Source of the DNA: a virus
Length of the DNA: 24,679 nucleotides
Reading direction: 5' to 3' (one strand)
Virus record (IMG/VR): IMGVR_UViG_3300030333_000129
Coordinates: 30,348 to 55,026 of that record
Part shown: positions 18,501-24,679 of the stretch, piece by piece
How the letters are laid out: every line of letters begins with the position of its first letter
Position numbering within the stretch: the stretch's first letter is position 1
The notes under the pieces: model-generated
What the model was told of the DNA's origin: nothing
The model's database searches: none
What the model saw: only the letters and a program-made list of their open reading frames with translations
Position numbers and translations under genes: made by a program

Positions 18501-21500
18501 AAAGCTTTACTTGGAGTTTTATTATCTCTTCTACCTCTACTAAATAAAGGTAATTCAAAGCCTGTATCTTCTCCAAAATATACTCTATCAATAAATTCTT
18601 TTGCTTCATATAATGAATTTGTTTGGTCCTCAAAAATATCAAATTCACCAAGTGCTTTAAATGCAGTAAAACCTTCTGGGATTTTTGCAAATTTCCAAGC
18701 TGGTCCAGGTAATTCACTAAATCGTCCTGTTTCTTCAATAACAAAACCTCTATATTCATAAGCACCAGGTACTATATTTCCATCTAAATCCTTAACTTTT
18801 TTAGCTGGTCTAGGTTTATATGCTCTACTAAATGTAGGTAAGTCTGTATCAAATACTGATTCTTGAATAGGTTTTGTAAAATAAGATATATAGGGTAGAG
18901 CATCTTTATAGCGGTCAACTGTAGGAAAATTACCCATATTTTTATATGTATAAGGAACTTCTTTATTATAATATTCATATACATCTGCTGCTGTATAATC
19001 AGTATCCCAACCAGTTTCATCAGGTTTATTTAAAAGAAATACAAATTCATTTTTACTTCCTCCAATAGATTCCATACTAACTATTTGAAAAGTCCATCCA
19101 TCTTTTAGTGTTCCAATAATACTTGGATAATCTTTATTTTCACGACCTAATGAATCAATAAAATAACCTCCTTTTATACTAGTTAAGATACCTTGATTTC
19201 TTTCAGGACCAAATACTCCAACATCTGGTGAAATATCATTTTTTACTAATTCATTTTTTAATATAAGATTACCATCTTTATCTTCTAAAATATTATCATT
19301 TTCATCATATTGAATTTTTCGTTCTATTTTACCTTCATATAAAGTTCCATCTTTATCTAAAATAAATTTATTTTTTAAACGCCCAACAGAAGGTTTATTT
19401 TCAATATTAGTAGCTATAGGTGTAGAAGCTGCTCTACTAAATAAAGGTGGCTGTATGCCATCATCTAATTCTTTTAATCTTTGTTTTGTTTTATTTATAA
19501 TAGCTGATGTATTTGTTATAGCTCTATCTAATTTTTTTACTTCAAAATCTTTTAATATAGTAGTATCTACTGTTCTTTCTCTTTCTTTTTCAAACAATAA
19601 TTGATTGTGATAATTTAAACTTTCTTCTAGTATTTCTCTAGGTGCAGTATTTATTTGTTTTTGTGTTGTTGGATATTCTTTTGTTGTTCTACTAAATGTA
19701 GGTATATCTTCTACAGCTTTTAATCTTGGGAAATAACCCCATCGTGCCCAACCATTATTACCATCCCAACGAATATCCCCTGCTCTTAATTTAAAAGTAT
19801 GTACCCTTGATGGAGTTCTTTCAGGCATACCAAACATATCCATAATTTCATCCATTGCCGCAAAGTTTTTTTCTTGTTGTAAATTTATTGCACCTGTTTT
19901 ATCTATCTGTTCTTGCCTTCTTCTAGCTCTATCTGCTTCTCTTATTTCTTCTTTTGTAATTTTAGAATCTTCTACAAGAAGATTAGCTTCGCTTAAAAAC
20001 GGAGTTATTAAATCTCCTTCTCGTAAATCTCTTTGTGGTGCAGCTTGATACATAGTTATTTCTGCATTTGGATTGCCTTTAATTTCTTGTAATTTTCTTA
20101 AAAAATCAACTTCTTCTGCTAAACCAAAAAGCATATTTTGATAGTTAGGATTTTCTTTTATTATTTTTAATCCTTCTTTTCTTGTTGGTGCTGAATCTAT
20201 AATACGATTTATTATTGTAAGATTTCCTCTTTGTGTACTAAAATCTTGTAGTTTATTGTAATCTACAGTAGTACTAAATATAGAATAACCTTCAGGAGTA
20301 AATTCTTCTTCACTAGGTTTAGCATTTAAATCATGTGCAGGTGGACCATATTGTGCAGGTACAAAATCAGCTACATGACCAGATGTTTCATCTCTAGGTC
20401 CTCTTTTTGCAAATAAAGGTGTATCTAAATAGTCATCATCTACTTCATCTAACATTTCTCCCACTACTGGAGCAGCACCTTTATCTAATAACTTAGTTGT
20501 TCTAATCTTATCTCTAGCTCTCCTACCAACTCTACCAGCTTGAATTTGGTCAAATATTTGATTTGCATTATCAAAACCAGATATACGCAATGATTCACCA
20601 ACTTCAGCAAAAAATTCAATAATTTTATTGTATATACCTTCTGCTCTTTCTGGTAAAGGAGATTCAACTCTTCTATTTCTATACATTTCTGCAATAGCTT
20701 CTTCTGTATAAAGTTCTTCTTTTGTAGCAGGACTATAATAAACAGGTGCTCTAGTACGAGTTGCTTGTTCTTGTTCTTTAAAAGTTTGTTCATTTATGCG
20801 TTTAGCTCTATCGTAATAAGTTTCTTTTTTATTAAAAGCAAATGTATCAACAGATTTAGGAACTCTTATTTTCTTAACTTGTTTTTTTAGATAATCGTAT
20901 TCTTTTTCATTAATTAAATCTTTTTCTCTAAGAGCATGAATTAACTCATGGTCTAATATTTCATTTAATTTTCTTTGTATCTCAGCATCTGTAGCTTTGC
21001 CATCAGGATTAACAGCATTTAAAGATATAAATATAATATCTGTTTGTCTATCATATTCTCCTTCTACAGTTTCATCTCTACCTACAAATTCAATACTACC
21101 ATCTGATTTTTCTAATAATGCACCTGTAGATAATATGTCATTACTAACAACTACACCTGTTTCTTTTAATCCTATTCTAGCTAATCTTTTTCTTAACTCT
21201 TGTGCAAACTTATTTGTTTTACCTTGTTGCACAGATTCAGCAAAATCTATAGTTTTTTGTGTTTCTTCTTTAGGGGGTAGTTGTTGTGATTCTGTAATTT
21301 TTTGTTCTTGTTCTAATTGTGATATTGCTTCTGGTGATAATCTGCCTTCAGTAACAAGTCTATTAACAAACTCTTCTGTAGTTTCATTAAAAGCTCCTGC
21401 TCTACCATCTATTTTTTCTTGGAAATTATCTGCAATTTTATATTGATTACCTTTAACTTTTTCTGCTCTACCGCTATAAACTAAATCTTCAAAAAATTGT

Positions 21501-23458
21501 GGGTCTTTTATACCCATCATACCTAAACTTTTTTGATTAAATAAAACATTATCTTTTTTTAGATTTGTAACTGTATCTGCTACTTCTTGTGCAGAATACA
21601 TTCTAGGTTGTAGGTTTGGAAAATCTATTTTAGTGTTAAATCTTGGTATAGATTGTATTCTTGCAAGTAATAACTCTTTTTGAGGCTTTGTCATTGCTTT
21701 AAAAGAAGATGTACCAGTCCATCGTTTTGCTGCATATTCAAATGCAGGACTATTTACATTTATATTAATATTTTTTGCATTACCTATTTCTTTTAATCTT
21801 CCTATAGTTACATTTGTTTTATTATTGTTTTCTATTACAGATGGTATATTTTTACTATTAGAAACTTTAGCAACTTGCTGAGAAGTATCAGTAACAAAAT
21901 TATTAAAATCTTTTTTAGATAATATTTTTTTTACTTCTTCAAATGTATAGTTTTCTTTTAATGGTAGGTTTTTATACTTTTTGTTAGTGCCCATTAAAAC
22001 TTTTTGCATTGCTTCTGGAGTTTTTAATGATGTATCATATGGCACAATCTCTTTTAAACTTGCAGTAGTAGTGTCATTATCTATAACTGTTTGTCCTAAT
22101 TCGTAGGCTTGTGGACTTTTATTAAGTCCTAATATATATAAATCGTTATTTAATATTTGTGCTTCTTGATTTACTTCGTAATCTTTTAATAATTTTTCTT
22201 TTTCTTTTATAGCATCTACTTCTTTAGTAAAAGAATTAACTTCTCCTAGATTACTATCTATGAGAGAAAAAGTATTATTTTGATTTTTTCTTATTTGTAA
22301 TTGAGGTGCTGTAGAGACTTCTACAGGTTTAGGAATATTATCTAATAATGGAAGAAGTAAAGGTTCTTCTACAGAATCATCTAATGTTGGGTCTGCTATA
22401 TTTATAACACCTTGTTGTTGTGCTATATCAAACTTTTTAGTTTTTAATAAATCTTGTTTTTTTTGTTCTGCTCGTTTTTCTTTTTCTGCTCTATATTCTG
22501 ATGCTATACCTCTTCTACCACCATAACCTTGCAGAACAGTATTTAATACACCACCAGCAAAACCACCTACAGTAAAGTCATCAAATAAACTATCACCTAT
22601 AGGCAGTTCATCACTATAAAAACCTCTAGCATTTAAATCTTGTAATAGTCCTGCTGTACTTTCTTGTAATCCCTCTTGAATACCACCTGCTGTAAAGTTT
22701 CTAGCATGATTAAATATTTTTGCAGATGTTGGAGCATCTCTTAATGCACTCTTAGGTATGCTTTTAAAAAAATTAAATATAGGTAATGCTTCTGATGCAC
22801 CAATAACACCTGCTGTTAATGTACTTAAATTTTCAGCAAAAAATCCTGGTTTATCTTCTCCATATACTTCTTCTGCAATATCCATCATATCTGCATTTTG
22901 AGACATATAAACAGATGTACCTAAACCTGCTGGATATAAGAATGGTTTAGATTTTAAAAATTTTGCATTAAAATTTAAAGGATTAACTTTACCAAAACCT
23001 TTTGTTCCAGGTTTCATCATTGGAAGATATTTTGCACCTTGACCAGCTAAACCACCTAAACCAGCAAAAGGTATTATTGAACCTATAGCTTCACCAGCTT
23101 TAGTAGTAAAAGCATCTGCATATCTAGGGTCTCTATATCCTGCAATGTTTTGTGCTACTTTTTCTTCTGTAGCTTTCATTTTATCTGCAAGTCTTACTAA
23201 TGGACCTTCGCCTAATGAATCTTGTGCTAGTAATTCAACAGGACCTCTTAATCCAGAAAGGGTTGTTTGAGCTATACCTCTAGGAATACCTTTTAATGCT
23301 TCTGTGGCTTGTCCTAAAAATGTGCCTTCTATATATTCTTCTGCTACATCAGGACCATATTCAGGTATTTGTGATATTGCATAACCAACTTGTTCTCTAA
23401 GATTAGGGTCATCAGGAATTATTAATTCTCTTCCATCAGGTAATGTAAAAGTTTTCAT
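15443..23458 (-). CDS. Giant polyvalent virion protein: zincin, ADP-ribosyltransferase-like and LPD38-like parts (2671 aa)
   Basis: Probably a protein ejected with the DNA into the host. The N-terminal 150 residues resemble internal virion proteins, with a Gly/Ala-rich hydrophobic stretch (FAGLGGLAGQG, about 131-141). HELIH at 837-841 is a zinc peptidase motif, with a possible third ligand in TEEAIAEMY downstream. Residues about 1060-1245 (MYQAAP...GDLITPFLSEANLL...RAGDIRWDGNNGWARWGYFP) look like a phage ADP-ribosyltransferase domain. The last 600 residues (RDPGFVMVNLLRD near 2141) fit LPD38. Five motifs such as LPLFSR at 1013, 1252, 1337, 1540 and 1636 divide the middle. It starts two bases after the transglycosylase stop, without a clear ribosome binding site, so the two are likely coupled. 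CpG is rarer here than in the plus-strand genes. Confidence 0.85.
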   Translation of the reverse strand: MKTFTLPDGRELIIPDDPNLREQVGYAISQIPEYGPDVAEEYIEGTFLGQATEALKGIPRGIAQTTLSGLRGPVELLAQDSLGEGPLVRLADKMKATEEKVAQNIAGYRDPRYADAFTTKAGEAIGSIIPFAGLGGLAGQGAKYLPMMKPGTKGFGKVNPLNFNAKFLKSKPFLYPAGLGTSVYMSQNADMMDIAEEVYGEDKPGFFAENLSTLTAGVIGASEALPIFNFFKSIPKSALRDAPTSAKIFNHARNFTAGGIQEGLQESTAGLLQDLNARGFYSDELPIGDSLFDDFTVGGFAGGVLNTVLQGYGGRRGIASEYRAEKEKRAEQKKQDLLKTKKFDIAQQQGVINIADPTLDDSVEEPLLLPLLDNIPKPVEVSTAPQLQIRKNQNNTFSLIDSNLGEVNSFTKEVDAIKEKEKLLKDYEVNQEAQILNNDLYILGLNKSPQAYELGQTVIDNDTTTASLKEIVPYDTSLKTPEAMQKVLMGTNKKYKNLPLKENYTFEEVKKILSKKDFNNFVTDTSQQVAKVSNSKNIPSVIENNNKTNVTIGRLKEIGNAKNININVNSPAFEYAAKRWTGTSSFKAMTKPQKELLLARIQSIPRFNTKIDFPNLQPRMYSAQEVADTVTNLKKDNVLFNQKSLGMMGIKDPQFFEDLVYSGRAEKVKGNQYKIADNFQEKIDGRAGAFNETTEEFVNRLVTEGRLSPEAISQLEQEQKITESQQLPPKEETQKTIDFAESVQQGKTNKFAQELRKRLARIGLKETGVVVSNDILSTGALLEKSDGSIEFVGRDETVEGEYDRQTDIIFISLNAVNPDGKATDAEIQRKLNEILDHELIHALREKDLINEKEYDYLKKQVKKIRVPKSVDTFAFNKKETYYDRAKRINEQTFKEQEQATRTRAPVYYSPATKEELYTEEAIAEMYRNRRVESPLPERAEGIYNKIIEFFAEVGESLRISGFDNANQIFDQIQAGRVGRRARDKIRTTKLLDKGAAPVVGEMLDEVDDDYLDTPLFAKRGPRDETSGHVADFVPAQYGPPAHDLNAKPSEEEFTPEGYSIFSTTVDYNKLQDFSTQRGNLTIINRIIDSAPTRKEGLKIIKENPNYQNMLFGLAEEVDFLRKLQEIKGNPNAEITMYQAAPQRDLREGDLITPFLSEANLLVEDSKITKEEIREADRARRRQEQIDKTGAINLQQEKNFAAMDEIMDMFGMPERTPSRVHTFKLRAGDIRWDGNNGWARWGYFPRLKAVEDIPTFSRTTKEYPTTQKQINTAPREILEESLNYHNQLLFEKERERTVDTTILKDFEVKKLDRAITNTSAIINKTKQRLKELDDGIQPPLFSRAASTPIATNIENKPSVGRLKNKFILDKDGTLYEGKIERKIQYDENDNILEDKDGNLILKNELVKNDISPDVGVFGPERNQGILTSIKGGYFIDSLGRENKDYPSIIGTLKDGWTFQIVSMESIGGSKNEFVFLLNKPDETGWDTDYTAADVYEYYNKEVPYTYKNMGNFPTVDRYKDALPYISYFTKPIQESVFDTDLPTFSRAYKPRPAKKVKDLDGNIVPGAYEYRGFVIEETGRFSELPGPAWKFAKIPEGFTAFKALGEFDIFEDQTNSLYEAKEFIDRVYFGEDTGFELPLFSRGRRDNKTPSKALEEVIETVNNTARGGIPVYNLNASDSALEAAKEYIEDEAALLPGDIPNYSKIAPTLDGVDASIREGIKQTGSQTSPQNSMGYRFIDVAKDNISSAIEYFYNNFREQLIDKADKAQKAIVKMSEENEQVRRLNNTADTSTQAAIRLMDRARGLFQGMLNTGYVSSTIQGIDALSNVKQLTISTKYNPFIDGDTGTGGLMQILAPLYGTPTDLESIFKYYALLKRKKGFDKAGRNIETPITEKNLKDIRKIESTYPQVVEAYQNYQRWNNRLIKFAVDKGLLSKTRNVSELARDISAITKENENDLLQLSYEELMNKANVLNRTLTLDKQIETRGTAEIWATNSDYYPFYRKMTDDTIAGPNIASGSLPNNPLNIKIEGSAKQIDVDVIEAISRNSLAILTAALKNDGSAKLIRDMEIYGSAKEITPIEISKNPKLKNNLDVVTVFENGLKRYYQVENIEAFNVFKEVGGTPSGLMTTVFGGFASTLRDTVTRDPGFVMVNLLRDSLSTMVTSGANYTPVLDTLKNMMADMSELERFGVIGGYDFQNDEGSIKRYIKRNMRLSGLTEENGMSAKKAFFMVWDGLGDLTTKSDGATRLAVYNAIYDKLKKEGYNEAQAQSEAAFQALEIINFGRRGANPGFRFITAAIPFLNARVQGLDVLWRSSTGQYSAAEKLGENETIKQVQKRIQLNMAQNAGALIALTLAYYLIYHDDEEYKNLKREVRDDNWVFPIFKDYAVKIPIPFEVGLLFKVIPERVFDMTLGDDAFTRKSVDEAIQSIGRGAQTSLNIPFFQPGGGFQLLKPISEVLNNRNTFTGQEIVPYYQQKKAPGLQARPTTNFLIKEIAEYFNISPAKVEHVIRGYTGTLGGHVLNLIDVTARGVTGEDILPSNVSLNRIPLFNRVLMNTEQAGGLQQQFYELRNEVNGAVQTINDLKNKGRMDEYNAYRNSMQGVLNIKGQVRKMERYLDKYRKRRDAILMNKNMSITAKQDALERLELERDRRLAMIPELRKRANIPITQMGIF

Positions 23459-23460
23459 AT

Positions 23461-24679
23461 TTAAGTTAATCTTCTATCTACAGCATCTTGTCCATATGCT
23501 TTTACTACATAATTATAAGCATCATTACCTATTGGTCTGCCATCTTTACTCATAATTGATTTAAGTGTGTTTATATCTCCTCCTGAATTTAACCATTTGT
23601 CAACATTACCAGGTCCTAAATTATAAGCTAAAGTACCAAGAAAAATATCTCCATCATATTTATCTACCATTGCATAAAAATATTCTTCACCGACTCTTAT
23701 TTTTTCTTCAACAGAATCATTTTTAGCAGGTTCAATATTATAACCAGGGTTTTGAAGAGTACTAGGTAAAACTTGCATTGGACCTGTAGCTCCTGTAGTG
23801 CTATTTACAACATTTCTACCACTACTTTCTATTCTTATTATATTATCTATAAAAGGGTCTCCAGTAAGAAATTCTTTACTAGCATAACCTTCATCATTTG
23901 GATTTGGTGTTAATTGATTATTTCTTATATTTTTAAAAATTTCTTTATTTTGTAAAAGTTTTGAACCAACATTAAGAAAAGGATTTAATTTAAAAAAAGT
24001 ATCTTTTAATGCACCTGCTATACCTTTTGATTCTGTATCTGTTTCAACTTTTTTTTTAACAGTAACTGAATCAAGCAATTCTGAAAAATCAGTATCTTGT
24101 ATGCCATATAAAGCATTTATTTGTGCTACAGCAGCATCTCTTGCTTGAATTAATCTTTTATATTCTGGTGCTTCTTGGTCTCCAGTATAATCATCTATAG
24201 CTTTAGAAATAGCATTTAATCTGGTATATAACATTTGCTCTTGTTTACCAATTAATACTTTTTCTTTATATCTTCTTTCTTGTATATCACTAGCTAATGC
24301 AGTAATACCTTGACCAAGTTCACTTGTATTTCTGGCACCCATAATAATACCGCCTAGTTTAGCTAAATCTAATGGGTCCATTACTCGTTTAATTTCTTTA
24401 GTTTTTAATCCACTATCTTTATCACCAGTATCATCAGTATTAATATCAGCATCGTCCATTAAACTATATGCTGTTGTTACTCCACCAATGCCTAATATAC
24501 CTGCTGCTACTTTATTATTTTTTAGAAAATCTACAGCTCTATTTATAAGACCTTTAGATTCTTTTGTAACTTTAGGTATAACTGCTAAAGGACCACCTTG
24601 TGGAACTAAGTTTGTACCTGTTTGTGGAACTAAGTTTGTACCTGGAGGTCTTGGTGGTCCTACTGTTGGTCCACTTGTT
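23461..24679 (-). CDS. Lytic transglycosylase virion protein, N-terminus beyond the window
   Basis: The C-terminal 140 residues form an SLT-type lysozyme-like domain: DNIIRIESSGRNVVN with the catalytic Glu encoded at 23827-23829, GATGPMQVLPSTL and TLAYNLGPGNVDKWL. It should cut peptidoglycan during DNA entry. The frame stays open past the first ATG (24459) to the window edge, so the gene is longer. The added part has a proline-rich repeat (GTNLVPQ twice) and a hydrophobic segment VAAGILGIGGVTTAYSL (encoded near 24511-24463), a possible membrane helix. With the giant gene directly downstream it forms an ejection-protein pair like those of T7-like phages. Confidence 0.88.
   Translation of the reverse strand, partial: TSGPTVGPPRPPGTNLVPQTGTNLVPQGGPLAVIPKVTKESKGLINRAVDFLKNNKVAAGILGIGGVTTAYSLMDDADINTDDTGDKDSGLKTKEIKRVMDPLDLAKLGGIIMGARNTSELGQGITALASDIQERRYKEKVLIGKQEQMLYTRLNAISKAIDDYTGDQEAPEYKRLIQARDAAVAQINALYGIQDTDFSELLDSVTVKKKVETDTESKGIAGALKDTFFKLNPFLNVGSKLLQNKEIFKNIRNNQLTPNPNDEGYASKEFLTGDPFIDNIIRIESSGRNVVNSTTGATGPMQVLPSTLQNPGYNIEPAKNDSVEEKIRVGEEYFYAMVDKYDGDIFLGTLAYNLGPGNVDKWLNSGGDINTLKSIMSKDGRPIGNDAYNYVVKAYGQDAVDRRLT
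24598..24644 (-). repeat. Tandem 24-base repeat in the transglycosylase gene
   Basis: A 23-base sequence occurs at 24598-24620 and again at 24622-24644 (period 24). It codes for the octapeptide TGTNLVPQ in a proline-rich stretch ahead of the hydrophobic segment. The window ends soon after, so more copies may follow. Confidence 0.85.

Noticed and set aside
20997-21446. 149-aa ORF opposite the giant gene.
   Set aside because: Antisense shadow of an AT-rich coding region, Ser- and Cys-rich, no ribosome binding site. The same holds for the ORFs at 18185-18382, 8334-8591, 3918-4301 and 1568-1786.
24425-24445. CTGATGA on the minus strand inside the transglycosylase gene, a possible fifth hammerhead.
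   Set aside because: It lies in coding sequence and has no stem II, GAAA or stem III partners.

Overview
The window looks like a piece of a tailed double-stranded DNA bacteriophage (or prophage) genome with low GC content. Evidence: tightly packed small genes that overlap by a few bases, a T7 gp4/Twinkle-like primase-helicase, a phage recombination set (PD-(D/E)XK nuclease, DUF1071-type annealing protein, small protein with an SSB-type acidic tip, Ref-like HNH nuclease, RusA-like resolvase), a lytic transglycosylase and a 2671-residue polyvalent virion protein. No integrase, terminase, capsid or DNA polymerase gene is visible. The host cannot be read from the sequence; a marine alphaproteobacterium is only a guess from composition and gene style.

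Layout. (1) 1-5385, plus strand: an AAA+ MoxR-type ATPase (cut by the window edge), a 320-aa partner, a zincin-plus-VWA protein, a 277-aa protein and two small proteins. (2) 5386-6010: two intrinsic terminators, DnaA-box-like 9-mers, short iterons, a parS-like palindrome and a promoter; a candidate replication or partition region. (3) 6011-6563, plus: two small genes, the second a ribbon-helix-helix protein. (4) 6508-9146, minus: an unknown gene, the primase-helicase and a small unknown gene, started by a promoter that appears to give a leaderless message. (5) 9161-9475: divergent promoters and a highly structured leader holding two tandem copies of a pseudoknot-like RNA motif. (6) 9476-15508, plus: about 21 small genes for DNA metabolism and recombination, read as one overlapping operon. 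(7) 15443-24679, minus: the giant virion protein and, just upstream of it, the lytic transglycosylase, which runs off the window.

The strongest observation is in region 1. Each of the four intergenic gaps (before 1125, 2227, 3796 and 4883) holds a complete type III hammerhead self-cleaving ribozyme (1041-1097, 2139-2194, 3701-3759, 4788-4848). In all four the CUGANGA and GAAA cores are intact, the stems I and III are complementary but differ in sequence between copies, the stem I loop is always GUGU, and the cleavage triplets are AUA, GUC, AUA and GUA. Each ribozyme is followed by a small hairpin with loop UUGGAG that presents the Shine-Dalgarno sequence and has covarying stems. The first three are preceded by a long hairpin built on the palindrome TATTTACTRGTAAATA with variable, G.U-rich lower stems. 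The repeated order hairpin - hammerhead - SD hairpin - ATG suggests an operon whose message cuts itself into single-gene units, each with a protected 3' end and a structured 5' end. I infer this; activity has not been shown.

In the giant protein I see a zincin motif (HELIH at residues 837-841), an ADP-ribosyltransferase-like segment (about 1060-1245), a C-terminal LPD38-like region, and five copies of a (P)xF(S/A)(R/K) motif that separate its middle segments and may be processing sites.
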